Shown here: positions 1 to 9,592 of the stretch, one piece after another
Position numbering within the stretch: position 1 is the stretch's first letter
Layout of the letters: each line of letters starts with the position of its first letter
Source of the DNA: an uncultured Erythrobacter sp.
GTDB taxonomy: Bacteria > Pseudomonadota > Alphaproteobacteria > Sphingomonadales > Sphingomonadaceae
Length of the DNA stretch: 64,000 nt
Assembly: GCA_947494705.1 (NCBI GenBank)
Contig: CANLVN010000003.1
Span: 558,001 to 622,000 of the forward strand
Reading direction: 5' to 3'
Notes under the pieces: model-generated
The model's database searches: none
Seen by the model: the letters and a program-made list of their open reading frames with translations, nothing else
What the model was told of the DNA's origin: nothing
Position numbers and translations under genes: made by a program

Positions 1-2
1 CT

Positions 3-1919
3 GGAGTCTTCGGACAAATCCTCAGCCGCGCAGGAATCGAAGCGGCGATCACCGGTCCCGATGGAGTGATCCGCAGTGTCAGCGCCGGGTTTGCCGAGCG
101 CGCTTCCGGGGATGAGACCGCAACGCTCGCGGGCCAGGACTTCGTCTCCTACCTGCGCGCCGATGATCGCGACCGCATTTTCTTCGCGCGTGAGGGCCGT
201 GCAGGTACGCCGCAGACGTTGATCGACGTGCCCCTGTCCGAGCCGGGCGCAGCCGGTGAGGCACCCGCACCCGACGAAGGCGTTTCGCTTATGATGCTGC
301 TCGATAGCGGCGTGGGCATCGGCAGCGGCTGGGACGGGTCGTCGCAGGCCGGCGTCGCCCAGCTCGAGGCGCTGTTGGGCCAGTTGCCGCTCGGCCTCGC
401 CATGACAGACCGCGACGGGCGCTTCCTGTTCGGGAATGACGCTTTCCTGCGCTCGGTCGACCGCGAGGGCAGGGGATTGCCCGCATTCCCGACCGACCTC
501 GTGGTGCGCGAGGACAAGGCCGCATTGTCGGACGCGGTGCGTCGCCACGGACGCGGCCCGGCGACCAGCGGGGACATGGCGGTGCGGCTCGGCTCAAGCC
601 CCGAAGATCCGGTCTCGCTCGGCATTTCGGGCGTACGCGGTCTGGGCGAAGCCGCAGTGCTATTGAGCCTGGCCGATTCCAGCGAGGAAACCCAGCTCAA
701 GCGCCAGGTTGCGCAGGCGACCAAGATGCAGGCCGTGGGCCAGCTGGCGGGCGGGGTTGCGCACGATTTCAACAACGTGCTGACCGCGATTATCGGGACC
801 TGCGACCTCATGCTGCTGCGTCACACGCCGGGTGACAGCGACTATGACGACATCCAGCAGATCCGTGCCAACTCCAATCGCGCCGCCTCGCTGACTCGCC
901 AGTTGCTCGCCTTCTCGCGTCAGCAGACCTTGCGGCCCGAGATACTGCAACTGCCCGATGTGGTCAGCGAGGTTAACCCACTCATCAAGCGGCTGTTGGG
1001 CGAGAAGATCGACTATTTCGTCCAGCACGACCGCAATCTGGGCGCCGTGCGCGCCGATCCGCAGCAGCTCGAACAGGTCATCATGAACCTGGCGGTCAAT
1101 GCGCGCGACGCAATCCAGATGAACGGAGCGCACGACAAGGTCGGCAGGCCCGGTGGGACGGGTCGAATCTCGCTACTAACGCGCAGCCTGAAGTCGAAAC
1201 ATGTAGTCAAGCTCGGCTCGGAAATCCTGCCTGCAGCCGATTACACGGTGCTGATCGTGCAGGACAATGGCGGTGGCATCCCGCCAAAGGTGCTGCCCAA
1301 GCTGTTCGAGCCGTTCTTCACGACCAAGGAGCAGGGCAAGGGCACGGGTCTGGGCCTTTCCACCGCCTACGGCATCGTCAAGCAGTCGGGCGGGTTCATC
1401 TTCGCCGACAACATTACCGAGCCGGGCGGTCGTCCGGTCGGGGCGCGCTTCACGGTCTATTTCCCGGTCCATCACGGCGAAGCTCCAAGCCGGCCGACGC
1501 CCGCGCCGGAGGAATCCTCGCAATGGTCGGTCACGGGGCGCATCCTGCTGGTCGAGGACGAGGACATGGTCCGCGCCGTCGCCGAGCGCGCGCTGTCGCG
1601 TGCCGGGCACGAGATCGTCGCCTGTCCCGGCGGCGAGGAAGGTCTCGCCGCGATCAGCGAGGGCGCGCATTTCGACCTGGTGGTCAGCGACGTCGTCATG
1701 CCGGGCATGGACGGCCCGGCCATGGTGCGCGCGATCCGCGAACAGCGCCCCGACATCCCGGTCCTGTTCATGTCCGGCTATGCCGAAGAGGCATTGCGCA
1801 AGGACATCGACATCCCCGACATGCACTTCATCCCCAAACCGTTCAGCGTCGCCGCAATCAGCGACAAGGTCGCAGGCGTGATGCGCAAGGCAAGGACAGA
1901 GGCCGCCACCGACGCTTGA
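3..1919 (+). CDS. cckA: Cell-cycle hybrid histidine kinase CckA (5' truncated by window edge)
   Basis: The frame is open upstream of the listed start (GVFGQILSRAGIEAAITGPDGVIRS...), so the gene runs off the left edge. PAS-like region, HisKA H-box 'GQLAGGVAHDFNNVLTAIIG', HATPase 'GTGLGLSTAYGIVKQSGG', C-terminal receiver 'ILLVEDEDMVRAVAERAL...DVVMPGMDG...KPF'. Confidence 0.9.
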   Translation, partial: GVFGQILSRAGIEAAITGPDGVIRSVSAGFAERASGDETATLAGQDFVSYLRADDRDRIFFAREGRAGTPQTLIDVPLSEPGAAGEAPAPDEGVSLMMLLDSGVGIGSGWDGSSQAGVAQLEALLGQLPLGLAMTDRDGRFLFGNDAFLRSVDREGRGLPAFPTDLVVREDKAALSDAVRRHGRGPATSGDMAVRLGSSPEDPVSLGISGVRGLGEAAVLLSLADSSEETQLKRQVAQATKMQAVGQLAGGVAHDFNNVLTAIIGTCDLMLLRHTPGDSDYDDIQQIRANSNRAASLTRQLLAFSRQQTLRPEILQLPDVVSEVNPLIKRLLGEKIDYFVQHDRNLGAVRADPQQLEQVIMNLAVNARDAIQMNGAHDKVGRPGGTGRISLLTRSLKSKHVVKLGSEILPAADYTVLIVQDNGGGIPPKVLPKLFEPFFTTKEQGKGTGLGLSTAYGIVKQSGGFIFADNITEPGGRPVGARFTVYFPVHHGEAPSRPTPAPEESSQWSVTGRILLVEDEDMVRAVAERALSRAGHEIVACPGGEEGLAAISEGAHFDLVVSDVVMPGMDGPAMVRAIREQRPDIPVLFMSGYAEEALRKDIDIPDMHFIPKPFSVAAISDKVAGVMRKARTEAATDA

Positions 1920-2014
1920 ACGGAGGCTGTTCCCGTGGACATTCGGGCTGTTCACCTTGGATAAACCGCACCGAACCATCATGATCGCTCGGTGGGTATC
2001 GCGAGGGGAGTTTC

Positions 2015-3532
2015 ATGAGATCAAAGAGATGGATGCGCGCGGGCAAGGTTTCGGCGCTTTCGATAGGTTCTGTGATCGCAGGGTTTGCGTTGGCGACCCC
2101 AGCTTCCTCACAATCCGTCCCCGATCCTGACGCCACGGCTCAGGGCGAGGTCGCGCTGACGATCTACAACAATAACCTCGTGCTGGTGCAGGACGTTCGA
2201 CAGCTGAACATCCCGCGCGGAGAGACGCGCATCGAGTTTCCCGATGTATCGGCCATGATCCGTCCCCAGACACTCAGCTTCGCCGCGCCGGACACCACCA
2301 TCATCGAGCAGAATTTCGACTACGATCTGCTCACTCCATCCAAGTTGATGGAAAAGGCCATCGGCCAGACCGTAACCCTTTTGCGCACCAATCCCGCAAC
2401 CGGGACCGAAACGCGCGAGCGCGCCAAGGTGCTGTCGGTTGCAGGCGGCGTCGTGATCCAGATCGGAGACCGGATCGAAGTCTTGCGCGATGATGGCCTG
2501 CCGGTGCGAGTGATCTTCGACCGCGTGCCCCCCAATCTGCGCGCCCGCCCGACGCTATCGGTCAATCTCGACAGCAGCCGTGCAGGAACGCGCCCGGTCT
2601 CGCTGCGATACCTATCGAGCGGAATCGGCTGGAGCGCAGATTATGTCGCGCTCTATGACGAACAGGACGACAGCATCGACATGCAGGGCTGGGTTACCCT
2701 GACCAACAATTCGGGCACCACCTTTCACGATGCCGACACCGTGCTGGTAGCGGGCAGCCCCTCGGGCGGGAGCAATCGCGGGTTCGGCAGCAGGGGCATC
2801 ACCCGCGCCGGAACAGAGGCGGCGGATCGCGAACGGTTGGGCGACTATTATCTCTATCCGATCAGCGGGCGCACCACGGTCGCCAATGCGCAGACCAAGC
2901 AGGTGAGTTTCCTGGATGTTCAGGGCGTTCCCGCGCGCAAGGTGTATGAGATCAGCACACGCTGGCAGCAGAACGACGAAGACCCGCAAAATGTAAGGAG
3001 CGCTATCGCCTTTTCCTCCTCGCGCGATCAGGGGCTGGGCGATGCGCTTCCTGCAGGGACGGTGCGCTTCTACCAGCGCGATAGCCAGGGCACGCCGCAA
3101 TTCATCGGCGAGAACGCAATCAGCCACACTCCGATGGGCAGTGAACTTTCGCTCGCGACCGGCGATGCTTTCGACATCTTCGTCCAGACCGAGGTGGAAT
3201 CGCGCGAAACCATCACTGCCGACGAATGGGAACGCAGCTCGCGATATCGGGTGATCGAGGAAGGCGAAGTGGTCCGAACCGTCGAGGTCGAGCGGCCACG
3301 TCGGTATTATCGCACCACCATGCGCTACACTCTCACCAACGCGAAATCCGAGCCCGTCAATGTGGAGCTGACCCAGACGGGCCTTGGCCGGAGCTGGTGG
3401 GCCAGTGACTTCCGCATCACCGACGAAGACATTGAAGGCGAGCAACTCAACATCGACCGCCGCAAGTGGGTGATCCCCGTCCCCGCCGAGGGTGAGCGGG
3501 TATTCCGGGTAACCTACGAAACCCGCTACTAA
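2015..3532 (+). CDS. DUF4139 domain-containing secreted protein (copy 1)
   Basis: Signal peptide; 'VALTIYNNNLVLVQDVRQLNIPRGETRIEFPDVSAMI' and 'LRYLSSGIGWSADYVALYD' typical of DUF4139; SD-like GAGGGGAG before ATG. Confidence 0.8.
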   Translation: MRSKRWMRAGKVSALSIGSVIAGFALATPASSQSVPDPDATAQGEVALTIYNNNLVLVQDVRQLNIPRGETRIEFPDVSAMIRPQTLSFAAPDTTIIEQNFDYDLLTPSKLMEKAIGQTVTLLRTNPATGTETRERAKVLSVAGGVVIQIGDRIEVLRDDGLPVRVIFDRVPPNLRARPTLSVNLDSSRAGTRPVSLRYLSSGIGWSADYVALYDEQDDSIDMQGWVTLTNNSGTTFHDADTVLVAGSPSGGSNRGFGSRGITRAGTEAADRERLGDYYLYPISGRTTVANAQTKQVSFLDVQGVPARKVYEISTRWQQNDEDPQNVRSAIAFSSSRDQGLGDALPAGTVRFYQRDSQGTPQFIGENAISHTPMGSELSLATGDAFDIFVQTEVESRETITADEWERSSRYRVIEEGEVVRTVEVERPRRYYRTTMRYTLTNAKSEPVNVELTQTGLGRSWWASDFRITDEDIEGEQLNIDRRKWVIPVPAEGERVFRVTYETRY

Positions 3533-3549
3533 GGGCGAGGGCAGGGCGC

Positions 3550-5172
3550 GTGCGCTTCCTCATTCCCCTGCTGGGCCTTTTGACATTGGTCGGCCCGGGC
3601 ACGGCTTCGGCGCAGTCCCGCGCGATTGTCGATGCCTCGGCGCCCACTGACATTTCGGTAACGATCTATCGCGATCCGGACCGTTGGGTGGGCGAGGAAC
3701 TGGAGCGCGACAATCCGCAAGGCTTCGCGATGATCTCCGAGACGCGCACGGTGACGCTGCCACCGGGCGAGTCAACGATCCGCTTCGAAGGTGTTGCCGA
3801 AGGGATGGTCGGGGTGAGCGCTATCGTCACCGGCCTGCCGGGCGGCACGATCGAGAAGAACCGCAACGCCGAACTGCTCTCGCCCGCCGCGCTGGTCAAC
3901 GGCGCGCTCGGCAATCGGGTGACCATTACCCGCACCAATCCCGCAACGGGAGAGGCGCTTTCCGAACAGGCCATCGTGCGCACCCGTGCAGATGGGGGCC
4001 TCGTGCTCCAGACCTCGCAAGGTTACGAAGCGGTGCGGTGTTCGGGCCTCCCCGAGAAGCTGAGCTTTGCGAGCGTTCCCGCCGGTCTTTCGGCCAAGCC
4101 CGTCTTTTCGGTCGACACAAGCTCGCCCTCGGGCGGCACATATGAGGTCATGCTGACCTATCTGTCGTGGGGCTTTGACTGGCAGGCGAATTATGTCGGG
4201 ACGCTCGGCGACACGATGGATGGTGATGAATTGTCGATGCAGCTGATGAGCTGGCTGACGCTGGTCAACGACAATGGCCAGAGCTTTGACGATGCAAAGC
4301 TTCAGATTGTCGCAGGGCGGCTCAATATCGAGACCGATTTTGAAGCGCTCGCAGATCCGCCTGTTGCGCGTGGCCTGCGCCTGACCTGCTATCCTTTCGG
4401 AAACACCTCGGCGGGGGCGCCCATTCATGTCCCCCCGCCACCTCCAGGCGCGCCGGAACCGCTTATGGATGCGAGCTTGATCGTGGTTACCGGATCGCGC
4501 GCGCGCAAAGAAAGTTTTGAATCGGCCTCCCCGGTATCGGTCGTCACCGCAGAGGAAGAGAATCTGGGCGACCTGAAATTGTTCCGCGTTCCAGACCGTG
4601 TCGACGTCTCGGCAAGGGGCATGAAGCAGGTCGCCTTTCTCAACAAGGAGGCGGTCGAGGCACGGTTTCTCTACACGGCACGCTGCACCCCCTATAACTG
4701 GATCGACGACATCGACGTGCCTATGCCGGCCGACGTGCTTCTGGTTACGAAGAATGAGGACGACAAGGGGCTGGGCATTGCCATGCCGCAGGGCGCTCTC
4801 AACCTGTTCGAGCTGACGTCGCGCGGTCCCATGTTAGCGGCTACCAGCCAATTGCGTGATTATGCACGCGGGCAGGATGTCGAACTTGAACTGGGCGAGA
4901 GCGCGCAGGTCTTCTCACGGTGTGCGAGGATAGCGGAGAACCCGGTGGAAGAAATTTCGGACGCATGGATCGAAATGCGTGCCGAACTTACCAACGCCAA
5001 TCCACACCCGGTGATGGTGCGGCTCGAACTAGGCTCGACCGGGGAGTGGCAGGCGCGCTTTTCTCGCCACCGCGTCTTCGTGAAGAACGGTGCGCGCATG
5101 GCCGAGGTCGAAATCCCTGCGAACGACCGCGTCGAATATGCCTGGCGCCTGAGGTCCTCGCTGCGCGACTGA
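3550..5172 (+). CDS. DUF4139 domain-containing secreted protein (copy 2, with insert)
   Basis: GTG start, signal peptide; aligns by eye with the upstream ORF ('LLSPAALVNGALGNRVTITRTNPATGEALSEQA', 'LTYLSWGFDWQANYVGTL'). Confidence 0.75.
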   Translation: MRFLIPLLGLLTLVGPGTASAQSRAIVDASAPTDISVTIYRDPDRWVGEELERDNPQGFAMISETRTVTLPPGESTIRFEGVAEGMVGVSAIVTGLPGGTIEKNRNAELLSPAALVNGALGNRVTITRTNPATGEALSEQAIVRTRADGGLVLQTSQGYEAVRCSGLPEKLSFASVPAGLSAKPVFSVDTSSPSGGTYEVMLTYLSWGFDWQANYVGTLGDTMDGDELSMQLMSWLTLVNDNGQSFDDAKLQIVAGRLNIETDFEALADPPVARGLRLTCYPFGNTSAGAPIHVPPPPPGAPEPLMDASLIVVTGSRARKESFESASPVSVVTAEEENLGDLKLFRVPDRVDVSARGMKQVAFLNKEAVEARFLYTARCTPYNWIDDIDVPMPADVLLVTKNEDDKGLGIAMPQGALNLFELTSRGPMLAATSQLRDYARGQDVELELGESAQVFSRCARIAENPVEEISDAWIEMRAELTNANPHPVMVRLELGSTGEWQARFSRHRVFVKNGARMAEVEIPANDRVEYAWRLRSSLRD

Positions 5173-5194
5173 CGCCACCTCGGAAAAATAATTT

Positions 5195-5209
5195 GTTCCA
5201 CTCTTGTTC
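5195..5209. promoter_or_regulatory. LexA box upstream of recA (GTTC-N7-GTTC)
   Basis: GTTCCACTCTTGTTC matches the alphaproteobacterial LexA consensus GTTCN7GTTC exactly, ~120 bp upstream of the recA start. Confidence 0.85.
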
Positions 5210-5329
5210 TTGCGGAACAAATGGGGTACTTCCGATTCCAACATCATGGAAATGGGGCGGCAAAGAGGCTTCTCCAGAGGGCCGGTTAAAACTCGATAAC
5301 TGCCCTAGGCAAGCGAAGGAGTGCATGCG

Positions 5330-6394
5330 ATGGCTACGCAACTTAAGCTCGTAGAGAAGGAAAAAGACGTGGACCGTCAAAAGGCGCTCGATGCGGCCCT
5401 TTCACAGATCGACCGGGCCTTCGGCAAAGGGTCGGCGATGAAGCTCGGCTCTAAGGAGGCGATGCAGGTCGAATCGATTTCGACCGGATCACTCGGTCTC
5501 GACATTGCTCTCGGCATCGGCGGCCTGCCCAAAGGCCGCGTGATCGAGGTTTATGGCCCGGAAAGCTCCGGCAAGACGACGCTCGCGCTGCATGTCATTG
5601 CAGAGGCGCAGAAGGCTGGCGGGACTGCCGCATTCGTCGATGCCGAACACGCGCTCGATCCCGTCTATGCCAAGAAGCTGGGCGTGGACATCGACGAACT
5701 GATCGTCTCTCAGCCCGATACGGGTGAGCAGGCGCTCGAAATTACCGACACGCTGGTCCGCTCCAACGCGATCGACGTGCTGGTGGTCGATTCGGTTGCC
5801 GCGCTGGTGCCGCGTGCCGAGATCGAGGGCGAGATGGGCGATTCCCATGTCGGCCTCCAGGCGCGGCTCATGTCCCAATCTCTGCGCAAGCTGACCGGGT
5901 CGATCAACCGTTCCAAGTGCATGGTCATCTTCATCAACCAGCTGCGCATGAAGATCGGCGTGATGTACGGCAATCCGGAGACGACGACGGGCGGCAACGC
6001 GCTCAAGTTCTACGCATCGGTCCGCCTCGACATCCGTCGCACCGGACAGATCAAGGACCGCGACGAAGTGATCGGCAACTCGACCCGCGTGAAGGTGGTC
6101 AAGAACAAGGTTGCACCGCCCTTCAAGCAGGTTGAATTCGACATCATGTATGGCGAGGGCATTTCGAAGATTGGTGAAATCCTCGACCTCGGCGTCAAGG
6201 CCGGCATCGTCGAGAAGTCGGGCAGCTGGTATTCGTACGACAGCGTGCGCATTGGCCAGGGGCGCGAGAACGCCAAGACCTATCTCAAGGAAAATCCCGA
6301 GACTTGTGACAAGTTGGAAGCCGCTATTCGCGGTAAGACCGACGAAGTCGCCGAGGAGATGATGGCAGGGCCGGACGCGGACCCCGAAAACTGA
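5330..6394 (+). CDS. recA: Recombinase RecA
   Basis: Walker A '[13 protein letters not shown]', '[20 protein letters not shown]', full-length. ATG at 5330 is preceded by AAGGAG at 5316-5321. Confidence 0.98.
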   Translation: MATQLKLVEKEKDVDRQKALDAALSQIDRAFGKGSAMKLGSKEAMQVESISTGSLGLDIALGIGGLPKGRVIEVYGPESSGKTTLALHVIAEAQKAGGTAAFVDAEHALDPVYAKKLGVDIDELIVSQPDTGEQALEITDTLVRSNAIDVLVVDSVAALVPRAEIEGEMGDSHVGLQARLMSQSLRKLTGSINRSKCMVIFINQLRMKIGVMYGNPETTTGGNALKFYASVRLDIRRTGQIKDRDEVIGNSTRVKVVKNKVAPPFKQVEFDIMYGEGISKIGEILDLGVKAGIVEKSGSWYSYDSVRIGQGRENAKTYLKENPETCDKLEAAIRGKTDEVAEEMMAGPDADPEN

Positions 6395-6485
6395 TCCTCA
6401 AGCGGGCGCCCTGACGATCCATCGGAAAGGCGGGGCAGGCAAAGCGCGGATGGCTGAACACATCCGCCGCCCGGACACACGGAAT

Positions 6486-6548
6486 ACCGGTGCGAACCTC
6501 GTGCTTCTCTATCGAAGCGCAGATGGTCCGCACCGGTTTTTCGTTTTG
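6486..6548 (+). terminator. Probable recA intrinsic terminator
   Basis: ACCGGTGCG (6486-6494) / CGCACCGGT (6529-6537) with nested GTGCTTC/GAAGCGC stem, followed by TTTTCGTTTT. Confidence 0.7.
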
Positions 6549-6675
6549 CGTGAAGGCTTCGTGACACCGTGCGATTTTACGGGGATGGGCCGTGCCGCAA
6601 CAGCGGCGGACAGATTGGGTGCAACCGCCTAGCTTTCGCTTGTCGCTGGCGGACGCATTGCCTAACTGCTTTTCC

Positions 6676-9333
6676 ATGACTTCGACCAACGATATCCGCC
6701 GATCCTTCCTGGACTATTTCGGCAGCGCCGACCACGTCGAGGTGCCCAGTGCACCGCTGGTGCCGTACAACGACCCCAGCCTGATGTTCGTCAATGCCGG
6801 GATGGTGCCGTTCAAGAACAATTTCACCGGGCTCGAAACCCCGCCAGGCCCACGCGCGACTTCTTCGCAGAAATGCGTTCGCGCAGGCGGCAAGCACAAC
6901 GACCTCGACAATGTCGGCTACACGGCGCGCCACCACACCTTCTTCGAAATGCTCGGCAATTTCTCGTTCGGAGATTATTTCAAGGAACAGGCGATCCTCC
7001 ATGCCTGGACACTGCTGACCAAGGAATGGGGCCTGGCTCCTGAAAAGCTGACAGCAACGGTCTATCACACAGATGACGAAGCCTTCGACTTGTGGCGCAA
7101 GATCTCGGGCCTGCCCGAAGAGCGCATCATCCGCATCGCGACCTCGGACAATTTCTGGTCGATGGGCGATACCGGCCCATGCGGTCCGTGTTCGGAAGTG
7201 TTCTATGACCACGGCGATCATATCCCCGGCGGCCCTCCCGGCAGTCCGGACGAGGACGGCGACCGATTCATCGAGATCTGGAACCTCGTATTCATGCAGT
7301 TCGAGCAGTCTGCCGACGCCACTCGCACTGATCTGCCGAGTCCCTCGATCGACACAGGCATGGGCCTCGAACGCATCGCCGCCGTCATGCAAGGTGTGCA
7401 TGACAATTACGACATCGACACGTTCAAGGCGTTGATCGAAGCCTCGGAAAGCCTGACCGGTGTAGCTGCGACGGGCGACAACACTGCCTCGCATCGCGTT
7501 ATTGCCGATCACCTGCGCTCGACGTCGTTCCTTATGGCCGATGGCGTGCTGCCCTCGAATGAAGGGCGCGGTTATGTCCTGCGCCGTATCATGCGCCGTG
7601 CCATGCGCCACGCCCACCTACTCGGGGCGAACGAGCCGTTAATGCACCGCCTCGTCCCTGCGCTCGTCACCGAAATGGGTCAGGCCTATCCCGAGCTCCA
7701 GCGCGGCCAATCGCTGATCGAGGAAGTGCTCCAGCGCGAGGAAACGCAGTTCCGCAAGACCCTGGAAAAGGGGCTGAAGCTGCTCGACGAAGCCACAGGC
7801 GACATGGCCGAGGGCGGCGAGCTCGACGGCGAGACTGCGTTCAAGCTCTATGACACCTACGGCTTTCCCTACGATCTCACCGAAGACGCGCTGCGCGAAC
7901 GCGGCATCGGCGTCGACCGCAAAGGCTTTGACGACGCGATGGCTCGCCAGAAGGAAGCCGCACGCGCTGCGTGGAAGGGTTCGGGCGATGCAGCTTCGGA
8001 CGAAATCTGGTTCGACATTGCAGACCGCGAAGGGGCGAGCGAATTCACCGGCTATGCCGCGACTGCGGGTGAGGGCAAGGTGGTCGCCATCGTCAAAGAC
8101 GGGGCCGAAACCGACTCCGCCGATGCGGACGACGAAGTCGTGATCCTGACCAACCAGACCCCCTTTTATGGAGAAAGCGGCGGACAGACCGGCGACACGG
8201 GCACCATCACGACTCCCGATGGTCTCGAAGTCGAGGTCACCGACACGGCCAAGCCGCTCGGTCGCCTCCATGCGCATCATGCCAAGGTCAAGGTGGGGAC
8301 GATCCGGGTGGGCGATAACGTCCATCTCGACGTGGACGCGGAACGCCGCAACCAGATCCGCGCAAACCACTCTGCAACTCACCTCGTTCATGCCGCATTG
8401 CGCAACCAACTGGGCGATCACGTCACGCAGAAGGGGTCGCTGGTTGCTCAGGACCGCCTGCGCTTCGATTTCTCGCACCCCAAGGCCCTGTCCCCTGAGG
8501 ACATCACGGCAATCGAAGCCGAAGTGAATTCCGAAATTCTCGCGAATGAACCGGTCGACACCCGTTTGATGAGCCCCGACGACGCGGTCGAGGCGGGCGC
8601 GTTGGCGCTATTCGGCGAAAAGTATGGCGACGAAGTGCGCGTGCTTTCGATGGGCCGCAAGAGCGGGTCGAGCAACTACTCGGTCGAGTTGTGCGGGGGA
8701 ACCCATGTGAGCGCGACCGGTGATATCGGTGTCTTTCGCATTGTTTCTGAAAGCGCGGTGTCCTCCGGCGTTCGCCGCATCGAAGCGCTGACCGGAGATG
8801 AGGCACGACGCTGGCTTGTCTCACGCGAAGACGCGTTGAAAGAGGCAGCCAGCGCGATCCGCGCAACGCCGGAAGAAGTGCCCGCTCGCATTGCCGCGTT
8901 GCTCGACGAGCGCAAGCGCCTCGAAAAAGAACTTGCCGAAGCGAAAAAAGCACTCGCTCTGGGTGGCGGGGCTGCGGCAGGCGCAGCATCAGCCGCGGCC
9001 GACGAAGAGGTCGGCGGCGTCGTGTTCAGTGGTCAGGTGGTCGATGGGCTAAGCCCCAAGGAATTGCGTCCGTTGCTTGATGAAGCCAAGGCCCGGCTCG
9101 GCAGCGGTGTCGCGACCATCATCGCGGTCAACGATGGCAAGGCCAGCATCGCGTCGGCTGTAACCGACGACCTGACCGAGCGGTTCAGCGCGGTCGATCT
9201 CGTGCGGGCAGGCGTCGAAGCGTTGGGCGGGAAGGGCGGCGGTGGCCGCCCCGACATGGCGCAGGGCGGCGGACCGAACGGTGCTGCGGCGGATCAGGCG
9301 ATCGCGGCGGTCAAGGCCGCGCTCGCCGGATAA
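6676..9333 (+). CDS. alaS: Alanine--tRNA ligase
   Basis: '[40 protein letters not shown]' and the HxxxH site '[13 protein letters not shown]'. Start at MTSTNDIRR rather than the longer ORF start at 6592. Confidence 0.96.
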   Translation: MTSTNDIRRSFLDYFGSADHVEVPSAPLVPYNDPSLMFVNAGMVPFKNNFTGLETPPGPRATSSQKCVRAGGKHNDLDNVGYTARHHTFFEMLGNFSFGDYFKEQAILHAWTLLTKEWGLAPEKLTATVYHTDDEAFDLWRKISGLPEERIIRIATSDNFWSMGDTGPCGPCSEVFYDHGDHIPGGPPGSPDEDGDRFIEIWNLVFMQFEQSADATRTDLPSPSIDTGMGLERIAAVMQGVHDNYDIDTFKALIEASESLTGVAATGDNTASHRVIADHLRSTSFLMADGVLPSNEGRGYVLRRIMRRAMRHAHLLGANEPLMHRLVPALVTEMGQAYPELQRGQSLIEEVLQREETQFRKTLEKGLKLLDEATGDMAEGGELDGETAFKLYDTYGFPYDLTEDALRERGIGVDRKGFDDAMARQKEAARAAWKGSGDAASDEIWFDIADREGASEFTGYAATAGEGKVVAIVKDGAETDSADADDEVVILTNQTPFYGESGGQTGDTGTITTPDGLEVEVTDTAKPLGRLHAHHAKVKVGTIRVGDNVHLDVDAERRNQIRANHSATHLVHAALRNQLGDHVTQKGSLVAQDRLRFDFSHPKALSPEDITAIEAEVNSEILANEPVDTRLMSPDDAVEAGALALFGEKYGDEVRVLSMGRKSGSSNYSVELCGGTHVSATGDIGVFRIVSESAVSSGVRRIEALTGDEARRWLVSREDALKEAASAIRATPEEVPARIAALLDERKRLEKELAEAKKALALGGGAAAGAASAAADEEVGGVVFSGQVVDGLSPKELRPLLDEAKARLGSGVATIIAVNDGKASIASAVTDDLTERFSAVDLVRAGVEALGGKGGGGRPDMAQGGGPNGAAADQAIAAVKAALAG

Positions 9334-9354
9334 TCGCGCCGCGCCTCAGCTGGA

Positions 9355-9540
9355 TTAGGCGTCGGGCGTCTGCTTCGTCACGCCGTCGCTGCCCTGAGAC
9401 AAATCGTTGCCGCCGGTATCGCCCGGGTGTCCACGTCCCTTGTCGGTCGGTGCCTTGTTCTTGAGCGGGCCCTTCACGTTCTGCGGCTTGAACTTCTCGT
9501 CATTGGGAATGGGCTTGGTGGGGTCGTTTTCGTTGCTCAT
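9355..9540 (-). CDS. Small hydrophilic hypothetical protein (61 aa)
   Basis: Hydrophilic, P/K/D-rich ORF with SD-like AGGAGA; EcfG-like promoter candidate upstream. Confidence 0.6.
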   Translation of the reverse strand: MSNENDPTKPIPNDEKFKPQNVKGPLKNKAPTDKGRGHPGDTGGNDLSQGSDGVTKQTPDA

Positions 9541-9564
9541 GAGGTTTCTCCTGTCATTGCAGGA

Positions 9565-9592
9565 TCAACGCATGGGTCGCCGAAAAGGTTCA
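9565..9592 (-). promoter_or_regulatory. Candidate EcfG (general stress sigma) promoter
   Basis: Minus strand TGAACC-N16-CGTTGA, about one mismatch from GGAAC(C)-N16/17-CGTT, 25 bp upstream of the 61-aa ORF. Confidence 0.5.

Noticed and set aside
1176-1982. 268-aa minus-strand ORF antisense to cckA
   Set aside because: Shadow ORF over the kinase and receiver domains.
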